64,000 bases of DNA from Anaerolineae bacterium (GTDB lineage: Bacteria; Chloroflexota; Anaerolineae; 4572-78; J111). The first letter of the stretch is position 1. Each line of letters begins with the position of its first letter. The translations under genes were made by a program, and so were the position numbers. The stretch is from the NCBI GenBank assembly GCA_023382535.1, contig JAHDWA010000027.1, forward strand, positions 55,368 to 119,367, read 5' to 3'. Under the pieces are notes generated by a model that worked only from the letters and a program-made list of their open reading frames with translations, had not been told where the DNA came from and did no database searches. Shown here piece by piece: positions 8,622-17,072 of this stretch.

Positions 8622-9398
8622 TTACTTCTTCTTAAAGATGATGAAATCCCAAACCCACTGCTCCGGGGCCGTACTGTAAGATAACGGCACTACCGGCGAA
8701 AGTGTTGTTCCCCCTTCGTCGGCCAGATAAATATTCCAGGTACCGTCAATAAAGGGGCCGGGTTCAAATTTTACATTGCCCTGTTTCACATAACCACAAT
8801 TCAAACAGTTGGCCGTGCTGTAATTCCACGTAGAAAGCGGGCTTTCAGTGTGCATACCTGTTGGGGTATGATCTCCTACAATCTTTATACCACCCAAGGG
8901 TGTATTGTTCTGATCAACTATAGCAGCATAAACCGTAACACCGTTGTAAGTTGTTTTTTGAAACTCCCGATTCCCCTGCTCGGCAATGGCAAAAGGAAAG
9001 TCCGGTGTTGGGGTAGGGGGAGGCGGCGCGGGCGTTGGGGTATCGGCAGGCGGCGCGGGGGGCCGGGTCGGTGGCGGGGGTGGGGTATCGGTGGGTGCCG
9101 GCGTATCAGTGGGGAACGGGGTATCTGTCGCCACCGGGGTGGGAGTCTCGGTAGGAATGGGAGTTATCGTCGGCGTGGCTGTATTGGTTGGGGTCGGCGT
9201 ATAGGCTGGGGTCGAGGTAAAGGTAGGCCGGGGTGTGGGCCGCTGCCGGGTCGCTTCAGCATTACCCGAGCGTGAAGCCAAATTGCCCAGGGTTTCACTG
9301 GAACGGATGCGGTCAACAAGGCCGCAGCTCAGCGAAAAAAAGGCAAACAAAATTAACGCCGCCAAAAAGGGGCGCGGAGTTCCCTTCATAAAGATCAT
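8622..9398 (-). CDS. Stalked lipoprotein with C-terminal beta module
   Basis: A protein of 258 residues. FLAALILFAFFSLSCGLVD carries the lipobox FSLSC. A long TPTP/APPPP stalk follows (about 50-135), then a module starting FAIAEQGNREFQKTTYNGVT with DQNNTPLGGIKI, which matches the D-x-x-G-x-P-x-x-G pattern of the neighbouring stalk proteins. A Cys-x-x-Cys (ANCLNCGYVK) may form a disulfide. ATG 9398 is preceded by AAGGAAGG; ATG 9389 is an alternative. It is the first gene of a two-gene operon with the lipoprotein at 7828. A cell-surface carbohydrate or peptide binder is a guess. Confidence 0.72.
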   Translation of the reverse strand: MIFMKGTPRPFLAALILFAFFSLSCGLVDRIRSSETLGNLASRSGNAEATRQRPTPRPTFTSTPAYTPTPTNTATPTITPIPTETPTPVATDTPFPTDTPAPTDTPPPPPTRPPAPPADTPTPAPPPPTPTPDFPFAIAEQGNREFQKTTYNGVTVYAAIVDQNNTPLGGIKIVGDHTPTGMHTESPLSTWNYSTANCLNCGYVKQGNVKFEPGPFIDGTWNIYLADEGGTTLSPVVPLSYSTAPEQWVWDFIIFKKK

Positions 9399-9548
9399 CT
9401 TCCTTCCTTCAGCATTCAAACAAAAATTGATTATAAGCGTGGTGGGGAAAGCTGGCAAAAAAAGAAGTGGAAGAAGCTAGAGAGCGAGGAGACGATGGCT
9501 GGCGAGGCGAAGAAAAGAGCAGTTTTCTTCTGCCTCCTGTATGCCGCC

Positions 9549-10319
9549 TCAAGTCAGGTTTATTCTCACGTCTGCGCCGACGCCGGCTATGGCCAATTGA
9601 TTCTTGATCACGGCCACACTGGCTTTGTAGGCGGTAGCGATGCTGTCCTGTTGGGTCCAGGCTTCCGTCTGAATCCAGAGGCGGATGCCGGCAATTTCGG
9701 CCAGCGGAAATCCGGCCGGGTAATTATCCGGGCTAAAGGGGTTGTCCTCACTAGGGGCGGTAATAAAAAGAAAAACGCTGCCTGAGTGCCTGATAATCGC
9801 CCGCAGCCGGCCAAGCAGGTGACGCAGCAATCCGGGTTCTGTGTTGCCTAGCAAATCAGCCACGACACCCATGGTCACCAACACCAGTCCATCGCGATTG
9901 GCGACGCTTTCCAGGGTGGTCAGGGCCTCAAAAACCGTTGCCGGGCGGGTGAGCAGGAGGTGTGGGGCAATCAAGCCACAACGTTCGGCCTGCCAGGGAT
10001 CGAACTCTTGGCTCAGATCAATAATCGTCACGATTTGCTGTTTGCGCTGTACCTTGGCCGCAATCCCCGCCGCGAGCAGCAATGCACCGCTGCTCGCGCC
10101 TGCTTCTACACTGATCAACTCGGTAATTTTACCTCGAGGCAAGCCGCCAATGCCCAGGGCTTTATCGAGCGAGCGAAAACCGGTGGCAAGCGTCAACACA
10201 TCCGGCGCTGGCCGAAAGTTAAACACGGCCGGCAAACTGGGGCGCGAAAGACGACCGGCAAACAGTGCCGTTACACTCTGAATAACTTGTTTGGCTCCCC
10301 GTGAACTCTTGACTGCCAC
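9549..10319 (-). CDS. RecA/ImuA-like ATPase-fold protein with degenerate Walker A, SOS-controlled
   Basis: A protein of 256 residues. Residues 45-63 (ATGFRSLDKALGIGGLPRG) match the RecA core that precedes the P-loop. Where RecA has a G-x-x-x-x-G-K-[ST] loop, this protein has VEAGASSGALLLAA with no lysine, so ATP binding in the usual way is doubtful. DLSQEFDPWQAERCGL and the downstream LLLTRPATVFEAL resemble the ImuA/SulA-like RecA paralogues that work with ImuB in SOS mutagenesis. The start is GTG 10319 with AAAGG upstream. The promoter (10351-10380) carries a LexA box. No imuB or dnaE2 lies next to it. Confidence 0.72.
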   Translation of the reverse strand: MAVKSSRGAKQVIQSVTALFAGRLSRPSLPAVFNFRPAPDVLTLATGFRSLDKALGIGGLPRGKITELISVEAGASSGALLLAAGIAAKVQRKQQIVTIIDLSQEFDPWQAERCGLIAPHLLLTRPATVFEALTTLESVANRDGLVLVTMGVVADLLGNTEPGLLRHLLGRLRAIIRHSGSVFLFITAPSEDNPFSPDNYPAGFPLAEIAGIRLWIQTEAWTQQDSIATAYKASVAVIKNQLAIAGVGADVRINLT

Positions 10320-10350
10320 CCCAGCTACCTTTCTTGGTCTTGATAAACTG

Positions 10351-10380
10351 ATTATACCAGAACATACGTTCTAAAGTCAA
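10351..10380 (-). promoter_or_regulatory. Sigma-A promoter of the RecA-like gene
   Basis: On the minus strand: -35 TTGACT (10380-10375), an 18-nt spacer, and -10 TATAAT (10356-10351) preceded by TGG, an extended -10. The transcript would start about 10344, roughly 25 nt before the GTG start codon. Confidence 0.8.
10359..10372. promoter_or_regulatory. LexA (SOS) box in the promoter spacer
   Basis: AGAACATACGTTCT is an inverted repeat AGAAC-N4-GTTCT and fits the Gram-positive/Chloroflexota LexA operator core GAAC-N4-GTTC. It sits exactly between the -35 and -10 hexamers of the promoter for the RecA-like gene, where LexA would block RNA polymerase. No other GAAC-N4-GTTC was noticed in the window. 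Confidence 0.8.
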
Positions 10381-10432
10381 GAAGTTATCTTTATTTTTAA
10401 ACTTTGAATTTAGGCTATCCCTGCCCTGTCTG

Positions 10433-10441
10433 TGGTATAAT
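10433..10441 (+). promoter_or_regulatory. Extended -10 promoter of the arginase gene
   Basis: TGG followed by TATAAT gives a consensus extended -10 element 27 nt before the arginase ATG. No good -35 hexamer is seen at 16-18 nt, as is common for extended -10 promoters. Confidence 0.6.
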
Positions 10442-10468
10442 AGCCCAGTCTACCAGCGAGGTAACTTT

Positions 10469-11359
10469 ATGACGACAACGGTAAACATTATTGGTGTGCC
10501 CATAGACTTGGGCCAATCCCGGCGGGGCGTAGACATGGGCCCCAGCGCCCTGCGTTATGCCGACCTGGACAATCGCCTGCGCCGCCTTGGCTATGAGGTC
10601 ATTGATAAGGGCAACATCAATATTCCGGTCAGAGATATGCTGCCGCCTGAAGGCGGGCTGGCTTTCTTGCCGGCGGTCGTCCGCGCCGGGGAGGCCATGT
10701 ATCAGGCTGGCCAGGCTGCCATCGAAGCGGGTCACTTGCCTCTCTTCATTGGCGGTGACCACTCCATCGCGGTCGGTACTTTGGGCGGGGTAACCCACAC
10801 CGGGCCGGCCGGCCTGATCTGGATTGATGCGCATGGCGACTTCAACACCCCCGCAAGCTCGCCCAGCGGCAATCTGCATGGCATGCCTCTGGCTGCCTTG
10901 CTGGGCTTGGGCGCAGCCGAGTTGGTCAATCTGGGCCGGCCCAGTCCTAAATTGCAGCCCAGCGAAGTAGTCCTTATTGGCGTGCGCGACCTGGACTCCC
11001 AGGAAAAAGTTTTGCTCAAAGAGAGCCAGGTTCGAGTCTATACCATGCGAGAAATTGACGAGCGGGGCATAGCCGCCGTGGCCGGCGAAGCCCTGGAGCG
11101 CCTGAGCCACCTGCCCCGGCTGCATATCAGCCTGGATATGGACAGCCTCGATCCCCGTGAAGCGCCCGGCGTGGGCACACCTGTCCCAGGTGGGCTAACC
11201 TCCCGTGAAGCCCACCTGCTCATGGAAATTATTGCCGACTGCGCCTGTGTCGGCTCGGTTGACGTGGTTGAAATCAATCCGATTTTGGATGAACGGAATC
11301 AAACGGCTAAAATTGCTGTGGAATTGATCGCCTCGCTGCTGGGACAAACTATCCTGTGA
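10469..11359 (+). CDS. rocF: Arginase/ureohydrolase
   Basis: A cytosolic binuclear manganese hydrolase of 296 residues. The metal ligands are His98 (GGDHSI), Asp120, His122 and Asp124 ([10 protein letters not shown]), and Asp223 and Asp225 (SLDMDSLDP). [10 protein letters not shown] (His137 region) and DVVEINP are arginase-type substrate-site segments, and the N-terminal [19 protein letters not shown] is typical of arginase rather than agmatinase. It would convert arginine to ornithine and urea. GAGGTAA precedes the ATG. The GAF-SpoIIE gene follows after only 6 nt, so both are probably on one transcript, although no functional link is evident. Confidence 0.9.
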   Translation: MTTTVNIIGVPIDLGQSRRGVDMGPSALRYADLDNRLRRLGYEVIDKGNINIPVRDMLPPEGGLAFLPAVVRAGEAMYQAGQAAIEAGHLPLFIGGDHSIAVGTLGGVTHTGPAGLIWIDAHGDFNTPASSPSGNLHGMPLAALLGLGAAELVNLGRPSPKLQPSEVVLIGVRDLDSQEKVLLKESQVRVYTMREIDERGIAAVAGEALERLSHLPRLHISLDMDSLDPREAPGVGTPVPGGLTSREAHLLMEIIADCACVGSVDVVEINPILDERNQTAKIAVELIASLLGQTIL

Positions 11360-11365
11360 GGTCGC

Positions 11366-13171
11366 ATGTCTGCCCATAAAGATTTGATCAAACACCTGAC
11401 CACCTTGAATAAAATTGCCGAAATCCTTAACCAGGCGACCGATGTACGCAGCACGCTTGACTCTGTGCTAGTCCGGCTGCTTGATTTGATGGAACTGGAA
11501 ACCGGCTGGATTTTTCTGGTGGATCCCACCTCGCAGAACCGCTGGGCCGGCAAGGGTTACGTTTTGGCGGCGCATCACAATTTGCCCCCGGCGCTGGCTC
11601 TGGACAAGGCCCGGCCCTGGAAGGGCAACTGCGACTGCCAGACTCTGTGCCAGAAAGGCAAGTTGGCCGGCGCTTACAACGAGGTCCACTGCAGCCGCCT
11701 GCTCAATGCCCCCGGCGACCGGCGCGGGCTGGTCATGCACGCCTCCACCCCCCTCCGCAGCGGAGATAACGTTCTGGGTATTTTGAATGTGGCCGGCCCG
11801 GATTGGACTCACTTCAGCGCCGAGTCGCTGGCCTTGCTGACCAATGTTGGCAGCCAGATTGGCATTGCCCTGGAACGGGCCAGGCTGTACGAGTTAATCC
11901 GCGAACGGCGCATCCATGAGCAGGCGGCTCTCCTGACCTTATCGAACCAACTGCTGAGCCAAACCAGCATGGACGATTTAATCTGCTGCCTGGTCGAGGA
12001 GGTGCAGGGGCTGCTGCAAGCGGACGGCTGTGCGCTCCTGCTGCCGGATGAAAAATCGGACAGCCTGGCCTTTTACGCCGCTGTTGGCTGGCGGGTTGAC
12101 CCGGTAGCAGCCCAGCGCCGCGTGCCCGCCGACGAGCGCAGCGGCTCGGGCCGGGTCATGCTCACTCAGGAGTCTTTACTGATCTACGACCTTCAACACC
12201 ACGACCCTACCCCCTGGAGCGCCGACTGGCTGGAGTCTGAAGGGTTTCGCAGCCACGCCGTGGTCCCGCTCATTGCCGAAGGCCGTTCGATTGGCGTCTT
12301 GATGGTGGATATGCGCCAGCCCCATGAATTTAGCGAGGATGAGGTCCGCTTTTTATGCCTGATGGCCAACCAGGCGGCGATTGCCATCGAGAAGACTCGG
12401 CTGCACCAGGCGGAAATCAAACGCCAGCGTCTGGAAGAGGAAATGACCGTGGGCCAGCAAATCCAGTTGAGCCTGCTGCCGGAAGCCCCGCCAACTGCCC
12501 CGGGTTGGGAGTTTGCCACGTTTTATCAACCGGCCCGGCTGGTTGGTGGCGACTTTTACGATTTTTTTGAACTGCCGGCGGAGTCGGGGGGCGGGTTGGG
12601 CATGGTTATCGCCGATGTGGCCGACAAGGGTGTTCCGGCAGCCCTGCTGATGGCCTTGAGCCGTTCCATCATCCGCACCAAGGCGATGTCACCCGGCCTT
12701 AATCCAGCCGAGGTGCTGCAGCGGTCCAACCATTTGATTATGAAGGACAGTCGCTCTAAACTTTTTCTGACCGCCTTTTACGCCGTCCTGGACACAAATA
12801 CAGGCCGGCTTCGTTACAGTATTGCCGGCCACAACCGGCCGGTGTGGCTGCATGCCGCCAACGGCGCTGCTGCCGAACTGAGCGGCCGGGGGATTGTTTT
12901 GGGCATTTTTGAGAACATTGAGCTGGAAGAGCGCGAGGTCAACATCGCGCCGGGTGACCTGCTGGTTTTCTACACTGATGGCCTGACCGAAGCCATGGAT
13001 GAGGAACATCATCTTTTCGGTGAGCAGCGGCTACACGCCGTCATAACCGCCCACCCCAAAGCCAGCGCCCAGGAGCTCCTGGACGCTATTATGACTGCTG
13101 TTTACACCTTCACCAATCTCGCCCCCCAATCCGATGATTTGACCCTGTTTGTTGTCAAGCGACAAAATTAA
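11366..13171 (+). CDS. GAF-GAF-SpoIIE (PP2C-type) serine phosphatase
   Basis: A protein of 601 residues. GAF domain 1 (about 10-170) contains an unusual cysteine set, Cys89, Cys91, Cys95 and Cys109. GAF domain 2 (about 190-345) ends in EIKRQRLEEEMTVGQQIQ, a signalling helix. The SpoIIE phosphatase domain (about 370-600) has LVGGDFYDFF, IADVADKGVPAALLMA, and VFYTDGLTEAMD with the metal-binding aspartates. Such proteins dephosphorylate STAS anti-sigma-antagonists in partner-switching. A STAS protein is encoded at 45231, but no anti-sigma kinase was found. The gene is coupled to arginase. Confidence 0.9.
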   Translation: MSAHKDLIKHLTTLNKIAEILNQATDVRSTLDSVLVRLLDLMELETGWIFLVDPTSQNRWAGKGYVLAAHHNLPPALALDKARPWKGNCDCQTLCQKGKLAGAYNEVHCSRLLNAPGDRRGLVMHASTPLRSGDNVLGILNVAGPDWTHFSAESLALLTNVGSQIGIALERARLYELIRERRIHEQAALLTLSNQLLSQTSMDDLICCLVEEVQGLLQADGCALLLPDEKSDSLAFYAAVGWRVDPVAAQRRVPADERSGSGRVMLTQESLLIYDLQHHDPTPWSADWLESEGFRSHAVVPLIAEGRSIGVLMVDMRQPHEFSEDEVRFLCLMANQAAIAIEKTRLHQAEIKRQRLEEEMTVGQQIQLSLLPEAPPTAPGWEFATFYQPARLVGGDFYDFFELPAESGGGLGMVIADVADKGVPAALLMALSRSIIRTKAMSPGLNPAEVLQRSNHLIMKDSRSKLFLTAFYAVLDTNTGRLRYSIAGHNRPVWLHAANGAAAELSGRGIVLGIFENIELEEREVNIAPGDLLVFYTDGLTEAMDEEHHLFGEQRLHAVITAHPKASAQELLDAIMTAVYTFTNLAPQSDDLTLFVVKRQN

Positions 13172-13176
13172 AATTC

Positions 13177-13222
13177 GGAAAGTTGGAAGAATGGAAGGCT
13201 GGTAAGTGCTGACCAATCTTCC
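13177..13222. repeat. Partial GGAAGG-family quasi-palindrome, copy 3
   Basis: GGAAAGTTGGAAGAATGGAAGGCTGG followed after a short spacer by CCAATCTTCC, a truncated version of the elements at 3419 and 27181. It starts 5 nt after the stop codon of the SpoIIE gene. Confidence 0.5.
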
Positions 13223-13297
13223 TTGATTATCGAGATTACCAATTTTGAAAACATAAGATTTGAGAAATCTTTGGGATCCCTCACCGCTAACTGTACC

Positions 13298-13326
13298 AAA
13301 GGACAGGTTGATTGCCTGTCCTTTTT
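13298..13326 (+). terminator. Intrinsic terminator after the arginase-SpoIIE operon
   Basis: AAAGGACAGG and CCTGTCCTTT form a perfect 10-bp stem around TTGATTG, followed by TTTTTG. It lies 127 nt past the SpoIIE stop, in the gap before the convergent MFS gene. Confidence 0.85.
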
Positions 13327-13425
13327 GCTTGGGGTCAGTCTGGTCCGTTACCTGGTGCAGCGGGTCGTTTTTTTGAGTAAGATGGAGAAAGAGAATAGTC
13401 ATGCAAGGAATAACGGGGGATATAC

Positions 13426-14748
13426 TTAACCCCAGCGGGCCATAGCCAGACCGCTTCCGATTCGCAAGGCAGCAATAATAAACAGCGCCTCGCGCAAACC
13501 GACCACATCAGCCAGAAGCGGTCCCAACATCGTGCTGGACAGAGTTGCCACATTCAAAGCCAGGTTGTAAAGGGCGAGATGAGAAGGCCGTTTATCTTCA
13601 GGGGTCACTTCCAGGAGCCGGTTGACCAAGGCCCCGCTCAAAATCGCCCAGACGATACCGCCGACCACGCTGGTTACCAGCAGCAGGGGCAGGCCATAAC
13701 TCAGCGCAGTAATTAAAGGATACGAGGCCAGTAGAATTGAGCCAACGACTGTCAGCCGATAACTGCCTGTGTAACGGGTAAGCGGCTCCAGGAGAGGCGA
13801 AACCAACAACATGGTCAGGTAAAAAAGAGCGTTGATCCAACCGATTTCGCCATCGGTCAGGTGAACTTCACGCACCCAAAAAATAGGAAAGAGGGCAGTT
13901 GGCAGGAGTTGGGTAAAGTGGAAGAGCAAAAAAGCCAGCATGACTCCCCAATAGCGCGGTGAAATGCCGCTGAGCCACTCGCCCTTCGTCGGTCGCCAGC
14001 GCAGCCAGAGGCGCTGAGTAATGTACATCCGTTGGGGAATGTCGCCGGCTTGACCCACGCCGCGCCCGGGTTGGGCGCGGTCTTGCAAGGGCCGAATTTG
14101 AAACTGGGGAATAGGTGGAACCTGCAGCCGGCTGAGATGATAGGTGCTCATCCCGCCGCCCAGCGCCCCTAAAGCAAATACGGCAGCATAACCCCACTCA
14201 AAGGGGAGCTGATCTAAAAGCCAGCCGCTGAGTAAAAAAGCCAGCATGATGGTTCCTGCCAGTAAGGCATTGCGCCGGCCGACCACCCGCCCCCGCGCTT
14301 CGGGAGGCACCGTGGAGGCCAGCAGGGCGTTGAAGCCAATCGCCAGGGCGGTACCGGGTATGGCCATTAACAGGGTTAACAGGAGAACAGCCCAAACTTT
14401 GAGCGGGTCGGGTAAAAGGAGCGGTAAAGGGATCATCAAGAAGAAACCGAGACGCTGCCAAATTGCCGTTTTTACCACCGCCTGCTGTAGGGATCGGTTT
14501 TCGAGCCAGCGTCCCGCCGGCAAAGTGACCAGGGCGTTGACCAGCGCCGGACCGGCGCTCAGCAGGCCAATCTGCCACCCGGCCGCCCCCAGCCGCGTCG
14601 CAAAGACGGCCAGAAAGGAGAGCGTGCTGCCATAAGCCACCCCGTACCAGGCTACGTCCCAATATAGGTGAATAAAATTGGCCGCCTGAGTTTCCGAGGC
14701 GACCATTTGCTGCTGAGTCGTTACTTCTTTGGAAGGTGGTGTAGACAT
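13426..14748 (-). CDS. MFS transporter
   Basis: A protein of 440 residues with about twelve hydrophobic helices. After an N-terminal cytosolic tail come VAWYGVAYGSTLSFLAVFATRLGAAGWQIGLL and LPAGRWLENRS, the helix 2-3 loop of the major facilitator superfamily. A long hydrophilic central loop (about 215-260, with LQDRAQPGRGVGQAGD) separates the halves, and GRRNALLAGTIMLAF matches the helix 4-5 region. Substrate unknown; the lack of acidic or basic residues inside most helices gives no hint. The gene is divergent from the Rieske gene with 92 nt between. Confidence 0.85.
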   Translation of the reverse strand: MSTPPSKEVTTQQQMVASETQAANFIHLYWDVAWYGVAYGSTLSFLAVFATRLGAAGWQIGLLSAGPALVNALVTLPAGRWLENRSLQQAVVKTAIWQRLGFFLMIPLPLLLPDPLKVWAVLLLTLLMAIPGTALAIGFNALLASTVPPEARGRVVGRRNALLAGTIMLAFLLSGWLLDQLPFEWGYAAVFALGALGGGMSTYHLSRLQVPPIPQFQIRPLQDRAQPGRGVGQAGDIPQRMYITQRLWLRWRPTKGEWLSGISPRYWGVMLAFLLFHFTQLLPTALFPIFWVREVHLTDGEIGWINALFYLTMLLVSPLLEPLTRYTGSYRLTVVGSILLASYPLITALSYGLPLLLVTSVVGGIVWAILSGALVNRLLEVTPEDKRPSHLALYNLALNVATLSSTMLGPLLADVVGLREALFIIAALRIGSGLAMARWG

Positions 14749-14761
14749 TTAGAAGTCCTGT

Positions 14762-14791
14762 TTGTGGTCTTTAAAAGTTAAAAGTTATAAT
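14762..14791 (+). promoter_or_regulatory. Promoter of the Rieske gene
   Basis: TTGTGG at 14762-14767, an 18-nt AT-rich spacer and TATAAT at 14786-14791, 50 nt before the ATG. GGAAGGA serves as the ribosome-binding site. Confidence 0.55.
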
Positions 14792-14840
14792 AATCCCAGC
14801 AATCGTGGAAAGCAAAAGTAATCTGGAAGGATAATCACCC

Positions 14841-16574
14841 ATGAGTAAAGTCAGAATTGCCAGCAAAGCCGAGGTGGCCCAGCCCGGCTGCCGGGTTTAT
14901 CATGTTAACGGGCATACCCTGGCCCTCTTTACTTCCGAGGCCGGGTTGTATGCCATTGATAACCGCTGCCCGCATATGGGCTTTCCGCTGGATAAAGGCA
15001 CAGTCCGCAATGGCATTCTAACCTGCCACTGGCACCATGCCCGCTTCGACCTGGCCTCTGGTGGAGCGTTTGATCTCTTTGCCGACGATGTCACCGCCTA
15101 CCCGGTCACGGTTGAAGGAGATGACGTGTGGGTTGACCTGAGCCAGCAGCATGATCCTCGGACCTACTACCAAAAGCGGCTGCGCGACGGCCTGGAACAG
15201 GAACTTAATCTCGTTATCGCCAAGGCCGTGATTGCCCTCATGAACCCAGCCGACCCCAGCAGTGGTAATGAACCTTTCCAAATCGGCCTAATATTTGGCA
15301 GCCGGTATCGCGCCGGCGGCTGGGCGATGGGCCAGACCATCAATACCTGTATGCGCAACCTGCTTCCTCACCTCGACCCGGCAGACCGGCCCTTGGCGCT
15401 CTATCAAGGCCTGACGGCTGTGGCCAGAGATACCGCCGGGATGGCTCCGCGCTTTGCCATAGACCCGCTGCCTGGTCCTACGGTTGATCTAAAAACGCTC
15501 AAGACTTGGTTCCGCCAATTTGTTGAAGTGCGTGATGGCGAAGGCGCGGAACGTTGTCTGGCAACGGCGCTGCAAGCCGGAGCATCACCTGCTCAGATTG
15601 CCGACATGCTCTTTGCCGCCGCCACCGATCACCGTTACCTGACCATCGGCCATGTGGCCGATTTTACTAACAAGGCTTTGGAAGCATTAGATCAGGTCGG
15701 CTGGGACCATGCGCCCCTGGTGCTGCCCAGCCTGATCCCGGCCTATGTCAACGGAACCCGCATGGAAGAACGCAATGCCTGGCGGCATCCGGTAGACCTG
15801 GCGGCCATCCTTGAGGCGGCCTTTGAGCGTATCCCGGCGGCGCTGGCTCAAGGTCAAGACCGTACCGCCTCAGCCCACACCTTGAGCAGCAATCTTTCTA
15901 TTCTGCTGGGCGAAGATCCTCAGGCTATTGCCGACCTGCTGGTGCAGTTGCTGGCCGAGGGCGTGGAACCGGCCGGATTGGCCCAGATGGTCAGCTATGC
16001 CGCGGCCCGGCGCATCGCCCACTTCCATACCTCCAACGAATTTGGCGATTGGGATACGGTGCTGCACACTTTTACCTATGCTAACGCTATTCAGCACGCC
16101 GTCCGCCGCGCCCCCTCCCTTGAGCTGCTGCGGGGCGTCTTTGATGCCGCCATGTCAGTCTACCTGGATCGGTTTCTCAATATTCCGGCTGCTCCCCTGC
16201 CTAAAGTCGAGCCAACTTCTACCCCGCCGGAACTCCTTCTGGCCGAATTTCCGGCCCTGCTCAACAAGCAGCAGCAGGTCAACGAAGCAGGCCGGCTGGT
16301 GGCTCAATACCTGGCTAATGGCGGCCAGCCTGAACAAATAATCGCCGTTTTGGGAGCAATGTTGTTACGCGAAGATCAGGATTTCCATACCACTCAGACT
16401 GTCGAAGCAGCCGTCAGCCAATACCGGCTGCTGCAAGATCAGCCCGAAGCCGGACACGTGCTCATCGCCGCCGCCCGCTACCTGGCGGCTCACGCCCCGA
16501 CCCCGCGCGCACAAAATCAAACCTATCAGATCGCTTTACGGCTGCACCGGGGGGAAAGGTTGTTTGAAGGCTGA
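14841..16574 (+). CDS. Rieske [2Fe-2S] domain fused to a long helical repeat region
   Basis: A protein of 577 residues. The N-terminal Rieske domain (1-105) has all four ligands: Cys43-x-His45 (RCPHMG) and Cys62-x-x-His65 (TCHWHH), spaced as in ferredoxin-type Rieske proteins. Residues 120-577 are mostly alpha-helical. They hold at least three related segments of the form AL-x-x-G-x-x-x-x-x-I-x-x-x-L-x-x-A followed by a histidine (at about 245, 375 and 490, e.g. ARRIAHFHTSNEFGDW). This could be a helical oxidoreductase partner domain, but no catalytic motif was recognised. There is no signal peptide, so it is cytosolic. Confidence 0.8.
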   Translation: MSKVRIASKAEVAQPGCRVYHVNGHTLALFTSEAGLYAIDNRCPHMGFPLDKGTVRNGILTCHWHHARFDLASGGAFDLFADDVTAYPVTVEGDDVWVDLSQQHDPRTYYQKRLRDGLEQELNLVIAKAVIALMNPADPSSGNEPFQIGLIFGSRYRAGGWAMGQTINTCMRNLLPHLDPADRPLALYQGLTAVARDTAGMAPRFAIDPLPGPTVDLKTLKTWFRQFVEVRDGEGAERCLATALQAGASPAQIADMLFAAATDHRYLTIGHVADFTNKALEALDQVGWDHAPLVLPSLIPAYVNGTRMEERNAWRHPVDLAAILEAAFERIPAALAQGQDRTASAHTLSSNLSILLGEDPQAIADLLVQLLAEGVEPAGLAQMVSYAAARRIAHFHTSNEFGDWDTVLHTFTYANAIQHAVRRAPSLELLRGVFDAAMSVYLDRFLNIPAAPLPKVEPTSTPPELLLAEFPALLNKQQQVNEAGRLVAQYLANGGQPEQIIAVLGAMLLREDQDFHTTQTVEAAVSQYRLLQDQPEAGHVLIAAARYLAAHAPTPRAQNQTYQIALRLHRGERLFEG

Positions 16575-16575
16575 T

Positions 16576-16612
16576 GTGTCGCAGCGCACAGCCAAGTTGT
16601 GCGATCCGACAC
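16576..16612 (+). terminator. Hairpin after the Rieske gene
   Basis: GTGTCG...GCGCAC pairs with GTGCG...CGACAC around AGCCAAGTT directly after the stop codon. It has small internal mismatches and no U-run, so it is a palindrome that may stabilise or end the transcript. Confidence 0.45.
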
Positions 16613-16678
16613 AGCCAAATTGAGGCAGAGATGTTATCATCATGAACATTGACGGGTTTTGAGAGAGGTCAATCATTG

Positions 16679-16885
16679 ATGGTAGTACTAGCCAATCTGC
16701 ACTTTCCGGCGATAACGGCCCAGGATGTGGGCCGGGAGGTCTATCATGGCCGGCATGAGATGGTGCGCATTATCGGCGATGAGAGAAGTTTGGGCAAGAT
16801 TGCCTGGATTTTTCAGCGAGTGCCGGATATGTTTGAGGTGCAGCACCAGACCTCCGGGCTGATCGTGCGCCGAGGTGGTCGCTAG
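16679..16885 (+). CDS. Small hypothetical protein, 68 residues
   Basis: The ATG at 16679 is preceded by GAGAGAGG at about 9 nt. The product (MVVLANLHFPAITAQDVGRE ... QHQTSGLIVRRGGR) has a plausible alternation of hydrophobic and charged residues and codon use like its neighbours, but I recognise no family. A strong terminator follows at 16959, which supports a transcribed unit. It could also be spurious. Confidence 0.45.
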   Translation: MVVLANLHFPAITAQDVGREVYHGRHEMVRIIGDERSLGKIAWIFQRVPDMFEVQHQTSGLIVRRGGR

Positions 16886-16958
16886 GGCAGTTGGCTTTTA
16901 CCACGCTGCCTCAAGTTGGGAACTTGGGAGCAGTTCAATCCAGGGTCGGGTGGGGATT

Positions 16959-16990
16959 AAAGAGCCGGGGTAACTCGGCTCTTTCTGTTT
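16959..16990 (+). terminator. Intrinsic terminator
   Basis: AAAGAGCCG and CGGCTCTTT form a 9-bp stem around GGGTAACT, followed by CTGTTTT. It ends the Rieske/small-ORF unit. The rest of the 370-nt gap to 17256 holds a promoter at 17073 and AT-rich sequence, without another gene that I can support. Confidence 0.8.
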
Positions 16991-17072
16991 TGTATATGTT
17001 AACGACTTTTCGAACTAAAAAGAACCAGCATACCTGACCTTTTTACAGAAAATGTAAACTCGTTATGTTTGG

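Noticed and set aside
13223..13429. 68-codon open frame after the SpoIIE gene
   Set aside because: It runs through a clear intrinsic terminator and a partial repeat and has no ribosome-binding site.
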